From an uncultured Prevotella sp. (lineage in GTDB: Bacteria > Bacteroidota > Bacteroidia > Bacteroidales > Bacteroidaceae), in contig CAMVJQ010000001.1 in assembly GCA_947167845.1 (NCBI GenBank), positions 61,685 to 125,684 on the forward strand: a stretch of DNA of 64,000 bases, read 5' to 3'. Of this stretch, positions 56,043-64,000 are shown in pieces. The notes under the pieces are model-generated. The model worked only from the letters and a program-made list of their open reading frames with translations, ran no database searches and had not been told where the DNA came from. The translations under genes and the position numbers were made by a program. Each line of letters begins with the position of its first letter. Positions within the stretch are counted from its first letter, which is position 1.

Positions 56043-57746
56043 ATGATAGATATACAGAATATAACAGGCTATGGACTGGAGGACCCTGGCTTTGCCCTGC
56101 TCCGGGAGGTGGCGCAGAAATACTGCCCTAAGGAATGGCAGGCCGAGCGCCAGGCCGTCATCCCCGACGAGGCACTGAACCTGGAGGCCCTCGCCTCCCT
56201 CGTCCAGTACGACGCTTCACCACAGCATCCCGCCGCCCTCGTTCAGTACGACGCTTCACCACAGCACCTCGCCTCCCTCGTTCAGTACGACGCTTCACCA
56301 CAGCACCCCGCCGCCCTCGTTCAGTACGACGCTTCACCACAGCACCCCGCCGCCCTCGTTCAGTACGACGCTTCACCACAGCACCCCGCCGCCCTCGTTC
56401 AGTACGACGCTTCACCACAGCACCCCGCCGCCCTCGTTCAGTACGACGCGGTATCTCCGCGTCCCCAGGAGCAGTCCTCCATCCGCCCCTTCGGCGAGAC
56501 GGAACTCAGCCATCTGCACTACGAGGAGGCCGACACGCTGAACTCAGAACAGATCAAGAAGGACTTCCCCGTGCTGAACCAGAAGGTGAACGGCCACGAC
56601 CTCGTATGGCTCGACAACGGCGCAACGACACAGAAGCCGAATCAGGTCATCGATAAGATTTCGGACTACTATCGCACCTACAATAGCAATATCCACAGAG
56701 GGGCGCATACGCTCGCAGCACGTGCCACGGATGCCTATGAAGAGGCACGCGAGAAAGTGCAGCGGTTCATCAATGCCGCCACCAGCGAGGAGATCATCTT
56801 CGTGCGCGGCACCACCGAGGGCATCAACCTCGTGGCACAGACCTACGGGCGGCAGTATCTGACACCTGGTGATGAGGTGATCGTCTCTGAACTCGATCAC
56901 CACGCCAACATCGTGCCCTGGCAGCGCGTCTGCCAGGAGCGCGGTGCCACCCTCCGCGCCATCCCCACCGACCAGAACGGCGACCTGATACTCTCAGAAT
57001 TCGAGCGGCTCATCACGCCCCGGACGAGGTTCGTCTCCGTGGGGCATGTGAACAACACCTTCGGAACCATCAACGACGTGCAGCGCATCATCGACATCGC
57101 CCACTCCCACCAGATTCCAGTGCTGATAGACGGGGCACAGTCGATAGCCCACACACCTGTCGATGTGCAGGCCCTGGGCGCCGACTTCTTCGTGTTCAGC
57201 GGCCACAAGATCTACGGGCCCAACGGCATCGGCGTGGTCTACGGTCGACGGGAACTGCTCGACAAGATGCAGCCCTGGCAGGGCGGGGGTAACATGATCA
57301 AGGATGTCACCATCGAGCGCACAGAGTACAATGTGCCACCTGCCCGATTCGAGGCCGGCACGCCCAATGTGGCCGACGCCATCGGACTGGGGGCCGCACT
57401 CGACTACGTGAGCCATCTGGGCATCCGAAACATCGAGCACCATGAGCACCAACTGACGGAGTATGCCCGTGAGCAACTCGGTCAGATACCAGGCCTTACG
57501 CTCATCGGCAATCCCAGGAACCGCGTGTCTGTCGTGAGTTTCGTGCTCGACGGCATCCCCGTGCCAGAGGTCGGAACACTGCTCGACAAGGAGGGCATCG
57601 CCGTACGTGCAGGTCACCACTGTGCCCAACCCGCCCTACGTGCCCTCGGCTACGAGATGAGCGTGCGCCCCACCTTCGCGCTCTACAATACGCGGGAGGA
57701 TGTGGACAAACTCGTGATTGCAGTCAAGAAAATATTAGGACGATAA
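56043..57746 (+). CDS. SufS-like cysteine desulfurase with long repetitive N-terminal extension (putative encapsulin cargo)
   Basis: Catalytic part FPVLNQKVNGHDLVWLDNGATTQKPNQVIDKI...FVRGTTEGINLVAQTYG...SELDHHANIVPWQ...VFSGHKIYGPNGIGVVYGR...VRAGHHCAQPALRALG; N-term (LVQYDASPQHPAA)n. Confidence 0.93.
   Translation: MIDIQNITGYGLEDPGFALLREVAQKYCPKEWQAERQAVIPDEALNLEALASLVQYDASPQHPAALVQYDASPQHLASLVQYDASPQHPAALVQYDASPQHPAALVQYDASPQHPAALVQYDASPQHPAALVQYDAVSPRPQEQSSIRPFGETELSHLHYEEADTLNSEQIKKDFPVLNQKVNGHDLVWLDNGATTQKPNQVIDKISDYYRTYNSNIHRGAHTLAARATDAYEEAREKVQRFINAATSEEIIFVRGTTEGINLVAQTYGRQYLTPGDEVIVSELDHHANIVPWQRVCQERGATLRAIPTDQNGDLILSEFERLITPRTRFVSVGHVNNTFGTINDVQRIIDIAHSHQIPVLIDGAQSIAHTPVDVQALGADFFVFSGHKIYGPNGIGVVYGRRELLDKMQPWQGGGNMIKDVTIERTEYNVPPARFEAGTPNVADAIGLGAALDYVSHLGIRNIEHHEHQLTEYAREQLGQIPGLTLIGNPRNRVSVVSFVLDGIPVPEVGTLLDKEGIAVRAGHHCAQPALRALGYEMSVRPTFALYNTREDVDKLVIAVKKILGR
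56199..56450. repeat. 39-bp in-frame tandem repeat x6.5 encoding LVQYDASPQHPAA
   Basis: Units start 56199, 56238, 56277, 56316, 56355, 56394, partial 56433. Confidence 0.98.
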
Positions 57747-58975
57747 TGCAGTACGAAACGAAAATACTGACGACGAGGTATCAGAAACCTGATGCATACG
57801 GGGCACTGTCGATGCCCGTCTACTATACGGCGGCGTTTGAGTTTGAGTCTGCCAAGGCCATGGGCGACGCGTTCTGCGGTCGCTCCATGGCGCCGTCGTA
57901 CGCCCGTATCGCCAATCCCACCGTGACCTATCTGGAGGAGCGCGTGCGGCAAGTGACTGGCGCAGCGAGCGTGACGGCACTCAACACGGGCATGGCCGCC
58001 ATCCATTACGCCCTGACGGCAGTCAGCGCAGCGGGGCTGAACATCGTAGCCTCGAAACACCTGTTCGGCAACTCAGTGTCGCTGATCCGCGACACACTGG
58101 GCAACTTCGGCGTGGAGCCGCGCTTTGCCGACTTTACGAAGCCGGAGGAGGTGAAGGCGCTCATCGACGACAAAACCTGCGCCCTGTTCTTCGAGATCAT
58201 CACCAACCCCCAACTGCTGGTGGCAGACATCCGTCAACTGGCTGACGTCGCCCACAAGGCGGGCGTGCCCCTGATCGCCGACACGACCATCGTACCCTTC
58301 TCCGCCTTCCGGGCTGCCGACTTCGGGGTAGACATTGAGGTGGTGTCGAGCACGAAGTACATCTCCGGAGGAGGCACAGGACTCGGGGGACTGCTCATCG
58401 ACTACGGCCGTTTCGACTGGAGCCAGTCGCCATCGCCAGCCCTGCAGACACGCATCAGGCGCGTTGGCAAGAAACTGGCTTTCTCGGCCCGCGTGAAGAC
58501 AGAACTCGTCACGAACCTCGGTAGTCTGATGACGCCACAGGTAGCCTATATGGAGACGCTCGGCCTCGACACCCTCGACATCCGCTTTCGCCGTCAGGCA
58601 GAGACCACGCTGTGGCTGGCACGGCAGTGCCGGCAGTTGCCCGAGATCAAGCGCGTGAACTATACGGGACTGGAGGACAACCCCTTCTATGAGTTGTCGA
58701 GAGCCCAGTTCGGTGCCCTGCCCGGTGCCGTCTTCACCATTGACCTCGAATCGAAGGAGCGGGCATGGGCGTTCATCGACAGACTGCAGGTCATCCGCCG
58801 CGCCACGAACCTCTTCGACCGCAAGTCGCTGGCCATCCATCCCGCCTCCACCATCTTCGGCCTCTTCACCCCTGAGCAGTGCGCGGAGATGTCAGTCCTT
58901 GACACCACCGTCCGCCTCAGCATCGGCCTCGAAGACGGCGAGGATCTGCTGGAAGACATCAAGAACAGCGTATAG
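57746..58975 (+). CDS. Cys/Met metabolism PLP enzyme (MetY/O-acetylhomoserine sulfhydrylase-like)
   Basis: YARIANPTVTYLEERVRQVTGAASVTALNTGMAAIHYAL; PLIADTTIVPF; VSSTKYISGGGTGLGGLLID; TAATG overlap with desulfurase stop. Confidence 0.88.
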   Translation: MQYETKILTTRYQKPDAYGALSMPVYYTAAFEFESAKAMGDAFCGRSMAPSYARIANPTVTYLEERVRQVTGAASVTALNTGMAAIHYALTAVSAAGLNIVASKHLFGNSVSLIRDTLGNFGVEPRFADFTKPEEVKALIDDKTCALFFEIITNPQLLVADIRQLADVAHKAGVPLIADTTIVPFSAFRAADFGVDIEVVSSTKYISGGGTGLGGLLIDYGRFDWSQSPSPALQTRIRRVGKKLAFSARVKTELVTNLGSLMTPQVAYMETLGLDTLDIRFRRQAETTLWLARQCRQLPEIKRVNYTGLEDNPFYELSRAQFGALPGAVFTIDLESKERAWAFIDRLQVIRRATNLFDRKSLAIHPASTIFGLFTPEQCAEMSVLDTTVRLSIGLEDGEDLLEDIKNSV

Positions 58976-59082
58976 CGACAGCATACCGCTCTCACAGGCC
59001 TCTCACACCGCTCTCATAACCAGCACGGTCGCCAGGGGGATGATCAACGTCACATCAAGGGGTGAATAAGTACACCCTGACG

Positions 59083-59134
59083 ACGGTTTTGCGACAGATT
59101 CGAATATGACGATTCGGGTCTGTCGCAATTCCGT
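59083..59134. repeat. Long imperfect palindrome (ACGG..TTGCGACAGA..CGAAT / ATTCG..TCTGTCGCAA..CCGT)
   Basis: Perfect 10-bp arms 59089-59098/59119-59128, inner 5-bp and outer 4-bp arms. Confidence 0.85.
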
Positions 59135-59174
59135 CTTGCTGTCGCTACAAACTGAATAAGATCTGCAGAAAAAG

Positions 59175-59206
59175 TTTGGAATGTGGTGAAATCCGTCGTA
59201 ACTTTG
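59175..59206 (+). promoter_or_regulatory. Orphan TTTG-N20-TAACTTTG promoter with no ORF downstream on the + strand
   Basis: TTTG 59175-59178, TAACTTTG 59199-59206; following 24 nt nearly identical to 50495-50518. Confidence 0.6.
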
Positions 59207-59293
59207 CATCGTCAATCAGACAAAAACGGCTCTGAACGACAAACAGAGAATAAGCGTAAAAATAAACATCAGGCGTCATTTCCGGCCTAAAAC

Positions 59294-59354
59294 AATATAT
59301 ATGGTTTTACTGACCAATATATATTGTTTTGCTGACCAATATATATGGTTTTGC
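59294..59354. repeat. 22-bp tandem repeat x2.8 (AATATATATGGTTTTRCTGACC)
   Basis: Units 59294-59315, 59316-59337, partial 59338-59354. Confidence 0.93.
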
Positions 59355-59434
59355 ATTTATTTGGCTTAAGACGAAGGCTGTGTTTGCGCTCATACCAAAC
59401 TGTTCGCAAAGTTTGTCAAACTGCAATTAGTGCT

Positions 59435-60073
59435 CTATATATAGAATTCCGACGAATCTACGAGCCCTGCCCGTAAGGCATACTTGATGACCTCATGGGC
59501 GGTGTTCACACCCAGTTTGCGGAAGATGTTCTTGCGGTGGGTGGTGATGGTGTGGACGCTTGAGAAGCGCTCATTGGCAATCTCCTTGGTAGTCTTGCCC
59601 TGAGCGATAGCCCGCACAATCTCCGTCTCTGTCTCCGTCAGGATGCTGGGATGCTCCTCCTCCTGATGCTGACTGATGATGACTTCGAGTGCCCGCTGAC
59701 TGATATGCCGCCCGTAACTGCCGACGGCGTCGAGGGCGGCACGGAGGTCGCTGAGCGGCCCGTCCTTGAACACGATGCTGAACTGGTGGGAGGCATAGAC
59801 CACACGGCGCAGAAAGCGGGGCGTCAGTTCGTCGCTGATGAGAATCCACTGCGACAGCGAGAAGCGCTCGGCGATGATCAGGAGTTGATCCTCATCGGCA
59901 AAGTCGAACAGCGTGTAGTCGAGCAGCACGACGGCATTCTCATGCTCCTTCAGCAGCAGCACGAGGCTGGCCTTGTCGCTGGCCCTGAAGAGGGCTGACT
60001 CGCCTCTTTGGCGAATCAGACTCTCCACGGCAAAGCGAGTCAGTTCCTGATTGTCAGCCAGAATGTAATTCAT
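59435..60073 (-). CDS. LuxR/NarL-family response regulator
   Basis: NYILADNQELTRFAVESLIRQ receiver; LTETETEIVRAIAQGKTTKEIANERFSSVHTITTHRKNIFRKLGVNTAHEVIKYALRAGLV. Confidence 0.92.
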   Translation of the reverse strand: MNYILADNQELTRFAVESLIRQRGESALFRASDKASLVLLLKEHENAVVLLDYTLFDFADEDQLLIIAERFSLSQWILISDELTPRFLRRVVYASHQFSIVFKDGPLSDLRAALDAVGSYGRHISQRALEVIISQHQEEEHPSILTETETEIVRAIAQGKTTKEIANERFSSVHTITTHRKNIFRKLGVNTAHEVIKYALRAGLVDSSEFYI

Positions 60074-60082
60074 GATGCATCA

Positions 60083-61372
60083 TTATATTTTGTCAAAGGC
60101 TTGCTTGAGGTCATCGAGGATGTCGTCGATATGCTCAGTGCCTATGCTCAGACGGATGGTTGAAGGCGTGATGTGCTGCTCGGCCAGTTCCTCAGGTGAG
60201 AGTTGTGAGTGCGTGGTGGTGTAAGGATGAATTACCAGGCTCTTCACGTCGGCCACGTTCGCCAGCAGCGAGAATATCTGCAGGGCATCGATGAACTTCC
60301 AGGCCTCTTCCTGTCCGCCCTTGATTTCGAAGGTGAAGATGCTGCCGCCGCCATTGGGGAAATACTTCTGATAGAGAGCATGGTCAGGATGACTGGCGAG
60401 AGCAGGATGGTTCACCTTTGCCACCTTCGGATGGTTGGCGAGGAAGTCAACAACCTTCAGGGTGTTCTCTACATGTCGCTCTACGCGGAGGCTCAGCGTC
60501 TCGACACCTTGCAGCAGGATGAAAGCGTTGAATGGAGAGATGGTGGCTCCTGTGTCGCGCAGGATGACGGCACGGATGCGGGTTACGAAGGCTGCAGCGC
60601 CTACTGCGTCTGCGAAGACGATGCCATGATAGGAAGGATCGGGCTTGGCCAGTGAGGGGAATTTGTCGGCATTGGCCTTCCAGTCGAACTTGCCGCCATC
60701 AACGATGACTCCACCGAGGCTTGTACCGTGGCCACCGAGGAACTTCGTGGCAGAATGAACCACGATGTCCGCACCGTGCTCCAACGGACGAATCAGATAA
60801 GGTGTGCCGAAGGTGTTGTCGATGATGAGGGGGATATTATGCTTGTGGGCTACCTCTGCCACTGCCTCGATATTCAACACGTCGGAGTTCGGATTGCCGA
60901 AGGTCTCTGCAAAGACGACCTTTGTGTTAGGCTTGATGGCGGCTTCAAGGGCTGCGAGGTCGTTCACGTTGACGATGGTATTGGTGATGCCCTGCGTGGC
61001 CAGTGTGTGGGTAATCAGGTTGTAAGAACCGCCATAGAGGTTATCGGCTGCCACGATATGATCGCCAGCCTGGACGATGTTCTGCAGAGCGTAGGTGATG
61101 GCTGCGGCACCAGAGGCTACTGCCAGACCTGCCACACCACCTTCAAGGGCTGCCACGCGATCCTCAAACACGCCCTGTGTAGAGTTCGTCAGACGGCCAT
61201 AGATGTTACCTGCATCGCGGAGTCCGAAGCGGTCGGCGGCATGCTGGGAATTGTGGAACACGTACGATGTGGTCTGATAGATGGGCACTGCGCGGGCATC
61301 AGTAGCGGGGTCGGCCTGTTCCTGGCCTACATGGAGTTGCAATGTCTCAAAGCGATAGTTCTTCTTACTCAT
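60083..61372 (-). CDS. metY: O-acetylhomoserine aminocarboxypropyltransferase/sulfhydrylase
   Basis: FETLQLHVGQEQADPATDARAVPIYQTTSYVF; GRLTNSTQGVFEDRVAALEGG; VVHSATKFLGGHGTSLGGVIVDGG. Confidence 0.93.
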   Translation of the reverse strand: MSKKNYRFETLQLHVGQEQADPATDARAVPIYQTTSYVFHNSQHAADRFGLRDAGNIYGRLTNSTQGVFEDRVAALEGGVAGLAVASGAAAITYALQNIVQAGDHIVAADNLYGGSYNLITHTLATQGITNTIVNVNDLAALEAAIKPNTKVVFAETFGNPNSDVLNIEAVAEVAHKHNIPLIIDNTFGTPYLIRPLEHGADIVVHSATKFLGGHGTSLGGVIVDGGKFDWKANADKFPSLAKPDPSYHGIVFADAVGAAAFVTRIRAVILRDTGATISPFNAFILLQGVETLSLRVERHVENTLKVVDFLANHPKVAKVNHPALASHPDHALYQKYFPNGGGSIFTFEIKGGQEEAWKFIDALQIFSLLANVADVKSLVIHPYTTTHSQLSPEELAEQHITPSTIRLSIGTEHIDDILDDLKQAFDKI

Positions 61373-61787
61373 AATCTTATCCTTTCTTTTGTTTAATTAA
61401 TGTTTGATTTCTGGGTGCAAAGGTACAAAGTCTGGAACAATACACCAAATTTACCTCGATTTTCAGAAGTTATATCTTATTTACAAGCGTTCTATGAACA
61501 AGTTTTCTTTTTAGTCCGCCAAAAAGTCCGCCAAACAGAATGATATTCTAAAACGAGGCCTTCTGCACCATACTTTGCTCGCGTACATTATATATTATTA
61601 CAGATGAGACTGACATGGCATGACAGGCAATTAACAAACTTTCACCTATGGGACAGACCCTGAAATCTATTTTTTTCCTACCTTTGCACAAATTATAGTA
61701 AAGATGAATCAAGCACTGTTCCCACAAAAGGCCGCCTCGCCTGCAACTTCGACATGGGAATTGAGAGATTGAGAAATAGAGAAAACA

Positions 61788-62639
61788 ATGGAACTGATTA
61801 AAGACAAGACATTTGGAGGCGAGCGCCCACTGTTCGCCCAACACGACTTAAGACTGGAAAACGTGACCATCACCGACGGAGAGTCGGGCATCAAGCAATG
61901 CCAGCGGATGGAGGCCTACGACTGCAAATTCTATGGCAAATATCCCTGGTGGCACGTCGACGGGGCAAAGATCGACAACTGCTACTTCGCCCTGGGCTCC
62001 CGCTCTGCCATCTGGTATACCAACGATATGGTGATGACCAACTCACGCATCGACGCCCCTAAGTTCTTCCGCGAGATGAAGAACCTGGAACTGGAGAATG
62101 TGCAGATCACTGATGCCGACGAGACGTTCTGGCGGGTGGACGGACTGAAACTGAAGAACGTGAAGTTGCACGGCGGCACCTACCCCTTCATGTTCTCCAG
62201 GAACATCTACGTCGACGGACTGGAGAGCGACTCAAAGTACGTGTTCCAGTACTGCAAGAACGTAGAGGTGCACAATGCGAAGATCCTGACGAAGGACTCA
62301 TTCTGGGAGTGCGAGAACGTCACGATCTATGACTCCGAACTCGACGGCGAGTATCTGGCCTGGCACTCGAAGAACGTGCGCCTCGTGAACTGCCATCTGG
62401 CTGGCGAGCAGTTGCTCTGCTATACGGACAACCTCGTGCTGGAGAACTGCACCATCGACAGGATGTGCGACCGCATGTTTGAGTATTCCACCGTCGAGGC
62501 GGACATCCGCGGGCATATCGAGAACATCAAGAATCCGACATCGGGCCACATCATCGCCGACAGCATCGGCTCGATCACCATCGACGAGAATGTGCGCCAA
62601 CCGAATAATTGCATCATCGAAACGAGAAACAAATCGTAA
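61788..62639 (+). CDS. DUF3737-like beta-helix protein
   Basis: MELIKDKTFGGERPLFAQHDLRLENVTITDGESGIKQCQRMEAYDCKFYGKYPWWHVDGAKIDNCYFALGSRSAIWYTNDMVM. Confidence 0.88.
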   Translation: MELIKDKTFGGERPLFAQHDLRLENVTITDGESGIKQCQRMEAYDCKFYGKYPWWHVDGAKIDNCYFALGSRSAIWYTNDMVMTNSRIDAPKFFREMKNLELENVQITDADETFWRVDGLKLKNVKLHGGTYPFMFSRNIYVDGLESDSKYVFQYCKNVEVHNAKILTKDSFWECENVTIYDSELDGEYLAWHSKNVRLVNCHLAGEQLLCYTDNLVLENCTIDRMCDRMFEYSTVEADIRGHIENIKNPTSGHIIADSIGSITIDENVRQPNNCIIETRNKS

Positions 62640-62656
62640 CATTCGTAGTGAAGAAT

Positions 62657-63799
62657 ATGAAGTACAATTTCGACGAAATCGTAGTGCGCAGGGGAACTAA
62701 CTGCGTGAAGTGGGACGAAAGCGGCGACCCGGATATGATTCCCATGTGGGTGGCCGACATGGACTTCCGGGTGGCACCAGCCATCCAGAAGGCCCTGGAG
62801 GAGCGCGTGGCGCATGGCGTCTTCGGCTACAACATCGTGCCGGAGAGTTATTACGAGGCCGTCATCTCCTGGTTCCGGCGCCGCCACAGATGGACGATTG
62901 AGCGCTCATCGATACTCTACACCACGGCGGTCGTCCCGGCAATGTCGTGCGTCATCAAGGCCCTCACCATGCCCGGCGAGAAGGTGCTGATCCTCTCGCC
63001 CGCCTACAACTGCTTCTTCTCCTCGATCAAGAACAACGGCTGCGAAGTGCTTGAAAGCCCGCTGATGGCTATGTTCAGCAGTTTCGAAGTGGACTGGGAT
63101 GACTTCGAGGCGAAGTGTGCCGACGAGAAGACCACCCTCTTCCTGCTCTGCAACCCCCATAATCCCTGCGGACGCGTCTGGCGGCGCGATGAACTGCAGA
63201 AGATGTACAACATCTGCAGGAAGTATGACGTGAAGGTGGTCTCAGATGAGATCCATTGCGAACTCATCATGCCTGACCAGAGGTTCTTTTCCTTCGGCAT
63301 CATCACTGACGACTGCGTGGTGATGAATTCGCCCTCTAAGAACTTCAATACGGCTGGTCTCCAGATTGCGAACATCATCGCTCCCAATCCCGCGTGGCGC
63401 CGCCGCATCGACCGCGCCATCAACATCAATGAGGTATGCGATGTGAATCCCTTCGGCATCGTGGCTCTTGAGGCAGCCTATAACGAGAGCGAGGACTGGC
63501 TCGACGAACTGAACCAGTATCTCTGGCAGAACTATCTTGCGCTCCGCGACTACTTCGCAGAACATCTGCCTCAGTTGAAGGTCACCCGCCTTGAAGGCAC
63601 CTACCTGGTCTGGGTAGACCATCGTGCCCTCGGCATCAGCACCGACGAGTACTTCCGCCGTCTGTGCGATGAAGCCCACGTCCGGGTATCTCCCGGCACG
63701 ATGTACGGCCCCCAGACGGGTGAGGGCTACATCCGCATCAACATCGCCTGCCCCCGCAGTCAGTTGATGGAGGCCTTAGAGCGCATCGCCCATCTCTGA
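62657..63799 (+). CDS. MalY/PatB-family aminotransferase (C-S beta-lyase type)
   Basis: MIPMWVADMDFRVAPAIQKALEERVAHGVFGYN; LCNPHNPCGRVW; SDEIHCELIM; NSPSKNFNTAGLQIANII. Confidence 0.93.
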   Translation: MKYNFDEIVVRRGTNCVKWDESGDPDMIPMWVADMDFRVAPAIQKALEERVAHGVFGYNIVPESYYEAVISWFRRRHRWTIERSSILYTTAVVPAMSCVIKALTMPGEKVLILSPAYNCFFSSIKNNGCEVLESPLMAMFSSFEVDWDDFEAKCADEKTTLFLLCNPHNPCGRVWRRDELQKMYNICRKYDVKVVSDEIHCELIMPDQRFFSFGIITDDCVVMNSPSKNFNTAGLQIANIIAPNPAWRRRIDRAININEVCDVNPFGIVALEAAYNESEDWLDELNQYLWQNYLALRDYFAEHLPQLKVTRLEGTYLVWVDHRALGISTDEYFRRLCDEAHVRVSPGTMYGPQTGEGYIRINIACPRSQLMEALERIAHL

Positions 63800-64000
63800 T
63801 GCCTCCGCATCGCCGTCGATAATAGGACGCTACATCAGGAAGACATCGGTCTTGTTTACCATTATTATATAACAGGATAGCGATTCTTCCATGCCGTGGC
63901 CTGCTTGTCTATTTCCTGACTTCAGCGATGCGTCACCCTTACTGCTTTTACATACAGTTTTTTTGAATATAGGTTGTAACGTTGTAACATCGCCGATGTA

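Noticed and set aside
56199-56450. CRISPR-like direct repeats
   Set aside because: Units are contiguous without spacers and are in frame; no cas genes nearby.
56135-56656. Alternative-frame ORF of (VRRFTTAPRRPRS)n over the cargo repeats
   Set aside because: A 39-bp repeat keeps all frames open; the other frame fuses to a complete cysteine desulfurase, so this one is spurious.
61418-61470. Possible ATACC-N8-GGTAT dyad upstream of metY
   Set aside because: At the expected offset the sequence is AATTT-N8-TTTCA; it does not match the motif.
61513-61540. Direct repeat AGTCCGCCAAA-aa-AGTCCGCCAAA as a possible integration (att) site
   Set aside because: Only two short copies and no integrase, tRNA or transposase nearby.
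63800-64000. Gene in the terminal 200 bp
   Set aside because: No ORF with recognisable content; sequence looks intergenic and is cut by the window edge.

Overview
The window is a gene-dense chromosomal segment of a Bacteroidota bacterium, probably Prevotella-like. The lineage call rests on repeated TTG-N20-TAnnTTTG promoters, SusC/SusD genes, and the absence of Shine-Dalgarno signals. I support 48 protein-coding genes and found no rRNA, tRNA or CRISPR array. The left part holds FKBP isomerases, peptidases, and a lipid/glycan envelope cluster (GT2, GT4, GT11-like, GT87-like, LpxL-like acyltransferase, two LTA-synthase-like sulfatases, MsbA-like ABC exporter). The middle holds miaB, an alpha-glucan phosphorylase, pfkA, cysK, an amino acid/cation symporter, tcdA, a SusCD-metalloprotease operon and a TonB receptor/HMA operon. 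The most interesting part is the sulfur island at about 52.0-59.0 kb. One arm (+ strand) runs DsrE-like, TusA-like, a Family 2B encapsulin shell with a cNMP-binding domain, a cysteine desulfurase with six perfect-length 13-aa repeats in an N-terminal extension, and a MetY-like PLP enzyme. The divergent arm (- strand) encodes a ThiS/MoaD-like carrier whose GG motif is masked by a short tail, a ThiF/MoeB-like E1, and a JAB/JAMM protease. Five promoters, including the one for this island, carry an ATACC-N8-GGTAT dyad starting exactly 23 nt upstream of the -7 box, which suggests a previously unrecognised regulon. Tandem repeats are also unusually common: four heptamer arrays (one inside miaB), three unrelated 22-bp x3 arrays, and an 11-bp array in inverted orientation flanking a MITE-like segment. 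All family calls come from reading the sequence; no database search was run.
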